NCBI GenBank assembly: GCA_009691915.1
Contig: SIAD01000016.1
Span: forward strand, 1 to 41,337
DNA from: Phycisphaerales bacterium
Lineage (GTDB): Bacteria > Planctomycetota > Phycisphaerae > Phycisphaerales > SM1A02
Reading direction: 5' to 3'
Length of the DNA stretch: 41,337 nucleotides
A program made the translations under genes and the position numbers. Under the pieces are notes generated by a model. The model had not been told where the DNA came from. It worked only from the letters and a program-made list of their open reading frames with translations, and ran no database searches. Shown here in pieces: positions 7,751 through 15,688 of the stretch. Each line of letters begins with the position of its first letter. Position 1 is the first letter of the stretch.

Positions 7751-8584
7751 TCAGGTTCGGGGAATCGAAGAGAGCCGATGCAAAACGATGCTCGCTGCAA
7801 TCGCTGCGTTGAGCGAATCGACGCCCTCGGCGATCGGGATCCGGACGCGGTCGGTGGCGGCTGCCAGGACGCTCTGCGAGATACCCGAGTGCTCATTGCC
7901 GATGATGACAAGTGTTGACGGCGCTGAGCCGACGCCGCCACTCTCGAACTCCGCGATGTCGCGCGCGTGTGGCGAACAGGCGGCGGCGAGAACGCGCAAC
8001 TCCGGTCGCGCCCTTCTGAACGCGTGAATCACAGACGCAAGGTCATCGCTCCATGCGAATGGGACTCGCAGGGCGTGTCCCATCGAGACGCGAATCGCCT
8101 TGCGATAGAGCGGGTCGTGACAATCGCGCGAGAGGAGCACGCCATCTACTCCGAACGCAGCGGCGGAGCGGAAGATCGCCCCGACATTGTCCATGTTGTT
8201 GAGACCGTCGAGCGCCACAAGAAGCCGACCCGAGGTGAATGGCGGGGCATCCGCTCGTCGCGTGTCCAGCGACGCGCGCAGGCCGATCGCCAACACGCCG
8301 CGGTGTACCGAGAACCCAGCGGTTTCTTCAAGGGTGGCGTCGCTGGCAATGAACAGCGGGACATCCTTTGAGGCTGAGTGCTCAATCATCTCCCGGACGC
8401 GCGCGCTCATGCGCTCCGAGGCAAGCACGCTGCGCGTCAGCCCCGGCCGCTCGAGCATCGTCTCTGCGATCTTGATGGTCTCCCCCACAAAGAGCCCCTC
8501 GGCTCGCCGTGCGCCTGACAGGTCTCGGTCTCTGAGGTGTCGGTAGTCGTCGAGCCGCGAGTCGTCGGCCTGGAGAATCGTCAC
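7751..8584 (-). CDS. SpoU/TrmH-family RNA 2'-O-methyltransferase
   Basis: A 277-aa SPOUT enzyme that would transfer a methyl from SAM to a ribose 2'-OH in tRNA or rRNA. The three SpoU motifs are present in order: LDGLNNMDNVGAIFRSAAAF (motif 1, catalytic Arg), LVIIGNEHSGIS (motif 2) and RIPIAEGVDSLNAAIAASIV (motif 3, the knotted SAM site). An N-terminal substrate-binding extension precedes them (LFVGETIKIAETMLER). Its start overlaps the stop of the E2 gene by ATGA, implying coupled translation although the functions are unrelated. The target nucleotide cannot be told from sequence. Confidence 0.88.
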   Translation of the reverse strand: MTILQADDSRLDDYRHLRDRDLSGARRAEGLFVGETIKIAETMLERPGLTRSVLASERMSARVREMIEHSASKDVPLFIASDATLEETAGFSVHRGVLAIGLRASLDTRRADAPPFTSGRLLVALDGLNNMDNVGAIFRSAAAFGVDGVLLSRDCHDPLYRKAIRVSMGHALRVPFAWSDDLASVIHAFRRARPELRVLAAACSPHARDIAEFESGGVGSAPSTLVIIGNEHSGISQSVLAAATDRVRIPIAEGVDSLNAAIAASIVLHRLSSIPRT

Positions 8585-9909
8585 TTCGTGAATTCGGCCG
8601 GGTGCTCGAGGAGGCGGATGACCTCACTGAGGAACCGCACGGCCTCAGCCCCGTCTACTACGCGGTGATCGCAGGAAATCGACAGCGGAAGGACGAGTCC
8701 CGCGTAGAACTTTCCGTCCTTCACGAGGACCCGTTCGCGCGAGCGACCAGCCGCGAGAATGGCGACCTCGGGGTAGTTGATGATCGGTGTCGCGAACATC
8801 CCGCCGTAGGAACCGACATTCGAGATGGTGAAGGTTCCGCCGAGGGACTCCTCACGGGAAATCGTGCGATCCCTGCACTTGGCGGCCAGCGTCCTGATCG
8901 CGGTGCCGAGTTCGACAGGCGAGCGGCGGTCGGCGTCGCGGATGACCGGGACCATCAGCCCATTCGGAGTGTCGACGGCCACCCCGAGATTGATCACGCC
9001 CTTGATGAGTATCTCGCTGTTAGCGTCATCGACATTGGCGTTGAGATTCGGGAAGGTGCGAAGTGCGCGGCACACCGCGACCATCACAAAGGGAAGCATC
9101 GAGAGCTTCTCGCCGATGACGCGCGAGTACTCGCGGCGCTTGGCGTCGAGGGCGGTCACATCCGCCTCGTCGACGGCGGTGAAGTGGACGGCTGTCTGCA
9201 CGCTGCGCGCGAGCGCTTCTGCGATCTTGCGCCGTACGCCGCGGAAGGGAATCCGCTGCGCGACGCCGTCCTTGTCGACCGGTGGCAGAGGCTGCGGAGG
9301 GCTCTTGGCGCGCGCAGCGACGCCGCCCGTCGACGGCGCGGTGGAGAGCGTGTCGCCCTCCGCGAACGACGCCACATCCGAGGCGGTGACGCGTCCGCCG
9401 CGACCCGTGCCATCGACGCGGTTGATATCGATGGCCAGTTCCTTGGCCACTCGTCGCACAGCGGGGGTCGCGAGCGACTTGCCTGGAGTTTTCACCTGGG
9501 TGTCCTCGTCCGGCCGTCGCGCGAAGCGACTGCCGACATTCAGCGTTCCCGACATGCTGCCCACGACCGTCCCCTGATCGGCGTTGGCGTCCGCTACACC
9601 AACGGCGACCTGCCCCGAAACACATCCGAGGCTCGGGATCTCCGCCACCTGTGGCACATATCGCACGAGAACTGATGCAACCTTGATGATGTCCCCGTCC
9701 TTGCCGCAGAGTTCGCTGATCGTTCCCGCCCACGGACTCGGTACCTCGACGAGCGCCTTGTCGGTCTGCATCTCGGCCATCGGCTGCGACTCCTTCACCG
9801 AGTCGCCAGGCTTCACGAGCCATCGGATGAGTTCGGCCTCGACGAGTCCCTCGCCAAGATCGGGAAGAAGGAAGTGGCTTCTGTCCGAGGGTTGCTTGAG
9901 TCCTGCCAT
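8581..9909 (-). CDS. 2-oxoacid dehydrogenase E2 (dihydrolipoyl acyltransferase)
   Basis: A 442-aa E2 core of a pyruvate or branched-chain 2-oxoacid dehydrogenase complex. It has one lipoyl domain (PDLGEGLVEAELIRWLVKPG; lipoyl-lysine K51 in QTDKALVEV), an E3/E1-binding domain around residues 150-190 (ATPAVRRVAKELAIDINRVD), a Pro/Ala linker and the acyltransferase domain with the catalytic motif DHRVVDG (H415, D419). The single lipoyl domain and the company of leucine dehydrogenase and acyl-CoA genes favour a branched-chain role, but sequence alone does not exclude pyruvate. It follows E1beta by 42 nt. No E3 (lipoamide dehydrogenase) is present, so E3 must come from elsewhere. Confidence 0.9.
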   Translation of the reverse strand: MAGLKQPSDRSHFLLPDLGEGLVEAELIRWLVKPGDSVKESQPMAEMQTDKALVEVPSPWAGTISELCGKDGDIIKVASVLVRYVPQVAEIPSLGCVSGQVAVGVADANADQGTVVGSMSGTLNVGSRFARRPDEDTQVKTPGKSLATPAVRRVAKELAIDINRVDGTGRGGRVTASDVASFAEGDTLSTAPSTGGVAARAKSPPQPLPPVDKDGVAQRIPFRGVRRKIAEALARSVQTAVHFTAVDEADVTALDAKRREYSRVIGEKLSMLPFVMVAVCRALRTFPNLNANVDDANSEILIKGVINLGVAVDTPNGLMVPVIRDADRRSPVELGTAIRTLAAKCRDRTISREESLGGTFTISNVGSYGGMFATPIINYPEVAILAAGRSRERVLVKDGKFYAGLVLPLSISCDHRVVDGAEAVRFLSEVIRLLEHPAEFTK

Positions 9910-9951
9910 GGGTGGAGGATAGATGGCGAAGGCGAGGGGAGTCCCGAGGGG

Positions 9952-10920
9952 TCAGTACGCCGCGGCGTCGTCGATGGCGCCTGCAATTCTCGCGGCGTCG
10001 GGCAGGTAGTTGAGCTCGAGCTTGTAGTAGGGCATGATGGTGTCGAAGCCGGTCACGCGCTGGACCGGCGCCTCGAGGTGAAGGAAGCACCGCTCCATGA
10101 CCTGCGCGGCGATTTCGGCGCCGACACCGCAGGTAAATGGCGCCTCGTGAACTACGACGCAACGGCCGGTCTTCTTCACGCTGGCTTCGATCGTGTCGAG
10201 GTCGAGGGGGTAGATCGTACGCAGGTCGATCAGCTCGATGGACTTCGAGGACTTCTCGACGCTCTCCATGCACTGGATGACGCTTGCTCCCCAACTGATG
10301 AGGGTGAGTTCAGTGCCCTCGCACACCACGCGCGCCTTGCCGATCGGAATCGTGTACTCGTCTTCGGGGACCTCCTCGCGGAAGGCGCGGTAGACCCGTT
10401 TGGGCTCGAAGAAGATCACCGGATCGGGATCGCGGATCGCGCTCACCAGCAGTCCCTTCGCGTCGTAGGGAGAGCTGGGCATCACGACTTTGAGTCCTGG
10501 AGTGTGCGAGTAGATCGCCTCGGGAGAGTCGCTGTGCAACTCGGGGGCGTGAATGCCTCCACCGACAGGAACGCGGATCGTCAGCGGCACGGTGTACGCG
10601 CCGCGGGTGCGTGTGCGCATGCGCGCCGCGTGGCTGCAGATCTGGTCGTAGGCAGGTCCGAGGAATCCGTCGAACTGGATTTCAGGAACAGGGCGGAGGC
10701 CAGCCATCGCCAGGCCGATCGAAGTGCCGATTATGCCGCTCTCTGCGAGCGGTGTGTCGACGACTCGCCTTTCACCGAACCGCTTCTGGAGCCCGTCCGT
10801 GACGCGGAACACGCCGCCGTTGAGGCCGATGTCCTCGCCCAGCAGGATCACCCGGTCGTCCTTCTCCATCTCCTGGATGAGCGCGAGATTTATGGCCTGC
10901 ACAAGGTTCAGATTCGCCAT
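9952..10920 (-). CDS. 2-oxoacid dehydrogenase E1 beta subunit
   Basis: A 322-aa transketolase-like E1 beta. The start MANLNLVQAINLAL (10920) lies 1 nt after the stop of the E1 alpha gene; an upstream in-frame extension would lie inside E1 alpha and is rejected. Family landmarks are VILLGEDIGLNGGVFRVTDG, VDTPLAESGIIGTSIGLAMA, RVPVGGGIHAPELHSDSPEA and IFFEPKRVYRAFREEVP. Length is normal for the family (about 325-350). With E1 alpha it forms the thiamine-diphosphate heterotetramer that decarboxylates the 2-oxoacid and acylates the E2 lipoyl group. Confidence 0.92.
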   Translation of the reverse strand: MANLNLVQAINLALIQEMEKDDRVILLGEDIGLNGGVFRVTDGLQKRFGERRVVDTPLAESGIIGTSIGLAMAGLRPVPEIQFDGFLGPAYDQICSHAARMRTRTRGAYTVPLTIRVPVGGGIHAPELHSDSPEAIYSHTPGLKVVMPSSPYDAKGLLVSAIRDPDPVIFFEPKRVYRAFREEVPEDEYTIPIGKARVVCEGTELTLISWGASVIQCMESVEKSSKSIELIDLRTIYPLDLDTIEASVKKTGRCVVVHEAPFTCGVGAEIAAQVMERCFLHLEAPVQRVTGFDTIMPYYKLELNYLPDAARIAGAIDDAAAY

Positions 10921-10921
10921 G

Positions 10922-12028
10922 TCAGTGTCCCTCGGCCTTGGCCGCAGTCTCGGAGGCGAGCGAGTGAGTCTGCATCGTGTCGCGCTGGTACGCCAGTTGC
11001 GCGGGAAGCTCGGCGTACATCGAATTGAACAGATCGGCGACCGGCGGGGCGGGGATCTCTTCGGCACGCTTGACGGCGGCATCGACCTCGGTCTTGACAC
11101 GGACCTGCATCGCCTCTTCCTTCGAGGAGTTCCACAGTTTCTTCTGCTCGAGATGCCTGCGCGTTCTCAGAAGCGGATCGCGCTCCTTCCATACATCGAC
11201 CTCCGCCTGATCGCGGTAACGGCGCGCGTCATCGGCGGTAGTGTGGTCGCCGAGCCGGTAGGTAACCATCTCGATGAACGAAGGCTTCGACTCAGTGCGC
11301 GCGCGCGCGGCGGCCCACTTGACCGCGTAGGCGCAGGCAAAGAGGTCGTTGCCATCGACCTGCAGGCACGGCATCCCGTAGGCGATGCCTCGCTGCGCGA
11401 CAGTCGGCGCACTGCACTGAATGCTCCCCGGAGTACTGATCGCCCAGAAATTATTCTGACAACAGAAGACGACGGGAAGATCGAGGTTGGCGGCAAAGTT
11501 CGCGGCCTCGTGGAAGTCTCCCTCGCTCGTCGCGCCATCACCGAAGAATGTGCAGGCGATTCGCTTCTCGCCGCGGTACTTGGAAGCCCATGCGAGACCC
11601 GCCGCGTGGAGCATCTGCGTGCCGATGGGGACGGCAATTGGGGTTGCAAAGTGTGCGCGGGACATCGCATTGCCGCGCTCGTCGCCCATCCAGTGGAGGA
11701 GGATCGACTCCATCGGGACACCGCGCCAGAAGAGACCGCAGTTCTCGCGGTAGCAGGTGACGAGCCAGTCTTCATTGTCGAGGACATACGCCGCGGCGAG
11801 GCTTCCCGCTTCCTGTCCCATGTTCTGGGGATAGGTTCCCATGCGGCCCGAGCGCTGCAGTTTGAAGGCGACCTCGTCGAGGTAGCGGCACGAGGCCATC
11901 GCCTCATACAGCCTGACGAGATCGGCGTCGGGGATGAGCCCGTCGCCAAGCGCCGCGTCGTAGTTGCCGTGCTCGTCGAGGATCGAGACCCGCTCGATTT
12001 CCACTTTCAGAACCGTCTTCCTGGGCAT
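10922..12028 (-). CDS. 2-oxoacid dehydrogenase E1 alpha subunit
   Basis: A 368-aa E1 alpha. The thiamine diphosphate/magnesium motif is GDGATSEGDFHEAANFAANL, closing with FCCQNN. TYPQNMGQEAGSLAAAYVLD and YRLGDHTTADDARRYRD (phosphorylation-loop region) are also typical. The order alpha, beta, E2 with 1-nt and 42-nt gaps shows one operon. I chose MPRKTVLKVEIERV at 12028 as start; upstream residues are Arg-rich and unlike the family. Pairing with leucine dehydrogenase in the same block suggests a branched-chain 2-oxoacid substrate. Confidence 0.9.
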   Translation of the reverse strand: MPRKTVLKVEIERVSILDEHGNYDAALGDGLIPDADLVRLYEAMASCRYLDEVAFKLQRSGRMGTYPQNMGQEAGSLAAAYVLDNEDWLVTCYRENCGLFWRGVPMESILLHWMGDERGNAMSRAHFATPIAVPIGTQMLHAAGLAWASKYRGEKRIACTFFGDGATSEGDFHEAANFAANLDLPVVFCCQNNFWAISTPGSIQCSAPTVAQRGIAYGMPCLQVDGNDLFACAYAVKWAAARARTESKPSFIEMVTYRLGDHTTADDARRYRDQAEVDVWKERDPLLRTRRHLEQKKLWNSSKEEAMQVRVKTEVDAAVKRAEEIPAPPVADLFNSMYAELPAQLAYQRDTMQTHSLASETAAKAEGH

Positions 12029-12089
12029 TCGAAAAAGTGTAGCGGGCAAAGGGGCGCGCCGAGCCCTCGTGCTGCAGTGATCGTGGGGG

Positions 12090-13715
12090 TTATCGCGCCG
12101 CAACCATGCCGTCGCCGCGCAGATCGCTCGCCCCCATCCAGCCATCGGGCATCTTCACGATCGCCTGGCCGCGGCCGAACGAGACGCTTCTCGAATCCGC
12201 TATCGAGATCGCGTGACCGCGCGCGCGAAGGTCGGCGATGGTGGCGTCGGCAACCCCAGGCTCCAGCTGCACACTGAGATCACGCATCCACTGCCATCGC
12301 GGTGCATCCAGCGCGGCCTGGGGATTCTGGTGCGCGTCGACCATCCGTGTCACGACCTGCACATGCCCCTGTGGCTGCATGAAGCCACCCATGACGCCAA
12401 AGGCCATCGCAGGTTCGTCCCCGCCGGTCGCTCCGATGCGCGTCACCATCCCCGGAATGATCGTGTGGTATGGGCGTTTCGATGGACCGACTTCGTTGGG
12501 GTGACCCGGCGCGAGCGAGAAGCATGCCCCGCGATTCTGGAGCGCGATGCCGGTTCCCGGGACGACAATTCCGCTTCCCCAGCCTGCGTAGTTCGACTGA
12601 ATGAACGAGACCATCATGCCGCGCGAGTCCGCCGCGCAGAGGTAGACGGTGCCGCCTGGTTTGGGGATCCCCGAGGAGAAGTCCTGCGCGCGCGAGAGGT
12701 CAATGCGTGTTGCGAGTGCGGCAAGGCGCGCGGGATCGAGCATTTCGTCGGGAGACCGCGTCATGTGCGCGCGGTCGGCCACATGAGAGTGCGCATCGGC
12801 GAATCCGAGCTTGATCGCTTCGATGCCGAGATGGATCGCATCGGGGCAGTCCGGGGAGAGAGTGGCGAGGTCGCGCCGCTCAAGGATTCCGAGCGCGACG
12901 AGCGCGGCGATGCCCTGGCCATTGGGAGGGATTTCATGAAGGCGATATCCGCGGTAGTCAATGTGAATTGGTTCGACCCACTCGGAGGAGTGACGGGCGA
13001 GGTCGCCGGTGTCGAGCAGGCCGCCAGTCGCGCTCGAGTGGGCGAGGATTCGGGCGGCGATCTCCCCCTCATAGAAGTCCCGCCCATGACTCGCGGCGAT
13101 GCGCTCCAGTGTGCGGGCGTGGTCCGGGAGGAACACGCGCTCTCCCGGCGCGGGAGCGGTCCCGGTCGGGAGAAATGTCGCCGCCCAGTGTTCTGCATGA
13201 TCGTGTCCCCGCGAGAGTGCGGGGGCGGCCTTCGCCCAGAGCGCGGCGGTCAGCGGCGCGACCTGGTAGCCGTCGCGTGCATAGCCGATCGCGCTCTCGA
13301 GGAGTTCCGCGAACTTGAGGCGACCGAACTTCCCATGAAGCTGAGCCCACGCGTCGATCTGCCCCGGTACTGTGACCGGCAGCCAGCCGCGCGTCGGATA
13401 CGAAGTCGCGCGGACTCGTTCACGCGAAAGTGCGGCCGGCGAGCGGCCGGATCCGTTGAGCCCTTGAACTCGCACGCCGTCCCACACGAGCGCGAAAGCA
13501 TCTCCTCCGAGACCGTTGGTCGTCGGCTCCAGGACGGTGAGCGCGGCGGCGGTGGCGATTGCCGCGTCGGCGGCCGAACCTCCGCGGCGGAGCATCTCGA
13601 GTCCGGCCTGCGCAGCAAGCGGCTGGCTGGTGGCGACCATCTCCCGCCCGAACACCAGCGGTCGTGCCGATGAGTAGGGCATCTCCGGGGAGCACGCGAT
13701 GGCCGCCTGAATCAT
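12090..13715 (-). CDS. Gamma-glutamyltransferase-family protein
   Basis: A 541-aa Ntn-hydrolase of the gamma-glutamyltransferase family, which self-cleaves before a catalytic Thr. The probable nucleophile is T356 in KPGGTVYLCAADSRG. N-terminal family blocks are MVATSQPLAAQAGLEMLRRG, GGSAADAAIATAAAL and TNGLGGDAFALVWD; the small-subunit part has NRGACFSLAPGHPN and FGVMGGFMQPQGH. No signal peptide is seen, so it resembles the cytoplasmic YwrD-like branch more than periplasmic glutathione hydrolases. The start may instead be the ATG at residue 12. Its substrate is not predictable, and its role in this operon is unclear. Confidence 0.85.
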   Translation of the reverse strand: MIQAAIACSPEMPYSSARPLVFGREMVATSQPLAAQAGLEMLRRGGSAADAAIATAAALTVLEPTTNGLGGDAFALVWDGVRVQGLNGSGRSPAALSRERVRATSYPTRGWLPVTVPGQIDAWAQLHGKFGRLKFAELLESAIGYARDGYQVAPLTAALWAKAAPALSRGHDHAEHWAATFLPTGTAPAPGERVFLPDHARTLERIAASHGRDFYEGEIAARILAHSSATGGLLDTGDLARHSSEWVEPIHIDYRGYRLHEIPPNGQGIAALVALGILERRDLATLSPDCPDAIHLGIEAIKLGFADAHSHVADRAHMTRSPDEMLDPARLAALATRIDLSRAQDFSSGIPKPGGTVYLCAADSRGMMVSFIQSNYAGWGSGIVVPGTGIALQNRGACFSLAPGHPNEVGPSKRPYHTIIPGMVTRIGATGGDEPAMAFGVMGGFMQPQGHVQVVTRMVDAHQNPQAALDAPRWQWMRDLSVQLEPGVADATIADLRARGHAISIADSRSVSFGRGQAIVKMPDGWMGASDLRGDGMVAAR

Positions 13716-13766
13716 GCTGTCAGCCTAGTCCAACAGCCGAAGCCTTCGGAAGCTGGCCGACTGCGG

Positions 13767-14507
13767 TTACTCGCGAGGATTCGCCTCGTCCGTGAAGAGG
13801 ACGATGACCTTGGGAGAAGCGATCCCAGCGCCTGCGAGCACCCCGCGCACGAATGCCCCGGCCACTTCGCGCGCCTCCATCCGCACCTCCGCTAGCGCGG
13901 GTTTCGACTTTCCCGTCTCGATGACACTCGAGCGCAGAAGCCGCTTCGCTTCATCAACATCGCCGCCGCTTGGAATCAGGTGCTCCGCCCAGTCATTGTC
14001 GATCTCGATGCGAAACTTCGCAGGGTCCGACTGGACCTCGACGACATCTTCATTCACCTCCGGTGGAGGCAATGTGAGAAGGAAGGTCGCGCCATCGACG
14101 GCGTGGATCTGCCACGGCGGATCGACGGGAATCAGATACTGCACGCGGTTGCCCGGCACATCAATCCGGATGTGGACCGCGCCCACCGGGATGGAATAGC
14201 CGAACGCGCCAACAGTCGTCGTGCGGTCGATCTCGAGGTGAGTGTCGATCGTGCGCCATCCGATCTGGAGCCCGCCCTTGGCCCGCAGCTCGCCGAGCGC
14301 GCTCGTCAGCGTCGTGGTCGCGCTTGACTGGACTAACGAGAGGTTGTCGCGCACCCAGGTCTTGAGTGAATTGCAGGCACGCACTCCGCCCCAGATGCAC
14401 AGCGCGATGAGGATGGCGGTGATCAGGAGGCAGCCGCACCCCCGGCCTGAACAACACCCGCCACGGCGCGCGCCGGAGGAGTTTGGGGATGGTCCCGGGA
14501 TCATCAC
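13767..14507 (-). CDS. Membrane-anchored DUF4230-like protein
   Basis: A 246-aa protein with a Cys/Gly-rich N-terminus (GGCCSGRGCGC) followed by one membrane helix (LLITAILIALCIWGG), then an extracytoplasmic domain. TTTVGAFGYSIPVGAVHIRI and FLLTLPPPEVNEDVVEVQSD resemble the DUF4230 pattern, in which a beta domain ends in a conserved LPPPE. The stop of leucine dehydrogenase is 4 nt upstream, so it is co-transcribed. Function is unknown. Confidence 0.6.
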   Translation of the reverse strand: MMIPGPSPNSSGARRGGCCSGRGCGCLLITAILIALCIWGGVRACNSLKTWVRDNLSLVQSSATTTLTSALGELRAKGGLQIGWRTIDTHLEIDRTTTVGAFGYSIPVGAVHIRIDVPGNRVQYLIPVDPPWQIHAVDGATFLLTLPPPEVNEDVVEVQSDPAKFRIEIDNDWAEHLIPSGGDVDEAKRLLRSSVIETGKSKPALAEVRMEAREVAGAFVRGVLAGAGIASPKVIVLFTDEANPRE

Positions 14508-14511
14508 TTGT

Positions 14512-15591
14512 TCAGACCGTCTGCTCGACCTTCGCGCTCTTCGCAGCCCGCGTGGCGTCGATGCGCCGTTTCGCGTAGACGATGGCCGCGTCGGAAGTGC
14601 TTGAGGAATTGCCCGCCTCGCGCAGCACGGCGAGCATCGTCTCTTCGATCGCCGCGACCTTCTTGTCGATCTGCGCCTCGGTCATGCCGAGGTGGAGGCC
14701 ACCGAGGCGGATCAGACCGCCGGCGTTCACGATGAAGTCGGGCGCATAGAGAATGCCACGCTTCTTGAGGTGTGCGCCGTCGCTGTGAGGGTTGAGGAGT
14801 TGGTTGTTGGCCGTTCCGCAAACGATCGCGCAATTGAGCTTCTCGATCGTCGCATGGTCGAGCGCGCCGCCCATCGCGCACGGGGCAAGAATGTCAAGCT
14901 TCTCGGTGAAGAGGTTGCGGTCGTTTCCAAGCGCAACACAGCCGAGTTCTTCAACTGCGCGCTTCATGGTTGGGACATGCACATCGGTGACCATGACGGC
15001 CGCACCGGCGGCGCGCAACAGCTTCGCAAGCTTGTAACCGGTCGCGCCGCATCCCTGAACGCCGACGGAAAGGTTGGTGAAGTCAACCTTGCGGCCGAGA
15101 TTCCGAAGGCACGCTTTCATCGAGTTGAAGCACCCCAGAGCAGTCCATGGACTTGGGTCGCCGCCGTGGCTGATCGCCTCGCCGCCCATGATGTGCTTGC
15201 ACTCCTGGGCCATCCAGTCGCAGAACTGCGGGCTGACCCCGACATCTTCAGCGGCGATGTAGGTGCCGTTCATGCTCTGAACGAAACGCCCCATCGCGCG
15301 CCCCTGCGCCTCCGTGGGCTGTTCGCCAGAGTCTCCAAGGAGGATCACGCTCTTGCCGCCGCCGAGTGCGAGATCCGCTGCCGCCGCCTTGAAGGTCATC
15401 CCCTCGGAGAGGCGCAGCACATCGAAGATGGCGTCTTCCTCACTGGCATAGTGGTATCGACGAGTCCCGCCGAGTGCGTTCCCGAGCACGGTCGAGTGGA
15501 CCGCGATGATTGCGCGGAGTCCGGTCGCGGGGTCGTTGAGAAACGAGACGCGTTCGTGGCCGTGATGAACCATGCTTTCGAGGACGGGCAT
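14512..15591 (-). CDS. Leucine dehydrogenase (Glu/Leu/Phe/Val family)
   Basis: A 359-aa NAD-dependent amino acid dehydrogenase that deaminates leucine, valine or isoleucine to the 2-oxoacid. The catalytic lysines fall at K68 (GMTFKAAAADLALGGGK) and K80 (GGGKSVIL), the same numbers as in the classic Bacillus leucine dehydrogenase. The dinucleotide fold is VGVQGCGATGYKLAKLL; APCAMGGALDHATI and DFIVNAGGLI follow. Length is normal. Its product would be the substrate of the E1/E2 complex encoded 2.5 kb downstream on the same strand. Phenylalanine dehydrogenase is the main alternative. Confidence 0.88.
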   Translation of the reverse strand: MPVLESMVHHGHERVSFLNDPATGLRAIIAVHSTVLGNALGGTRRYHYASEEDAIFDVLRLSEGMTFKAAAADLALGGGKSVILLGDSGEQPTEAQGRAMGRFVQSMNGTYIAAEDVGVSPQFCDWMAQECKHIMGGEAISHGGDPSPWTALGCFNSMKACLRNLGRKVDFTNLSVGVQGCGATGYKLAKLLRAAGAAVMVTDVHVPTMKRAVEELGCVALGNDRNLFTEKLDILAPCAMGGALDHATIEKLNCAIVCGTANNQLLNPHSDGAHLKKRGILYAPDFIVNAGGLIRLGGLHLGMTEAQIDKKVAAIEETMLAVLREAGNSSSTSDAAIVYAKRRIDATRAAKSAKVEQTV

Positions 15592-15688
15592 TGGGACTCC
15601 GAATGATGTGAGGCGGGAGAAAGACGCTATGGAGCAGAACGATTCACGAGCCTATCCGAGGCTCGTAATGGAACCAAGCAGACCTAAA

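Noticed and set aside
12213-13673. Long plus-strand open frame opposite the gamma-glutamyltransferase gene
   Set aside because: It is the mirror of a clearly conserved gene, with no recognisable motifs and a skewed composition (Arg, Gly, Glu). The same applies to 8602-9675 and 10724-12277.
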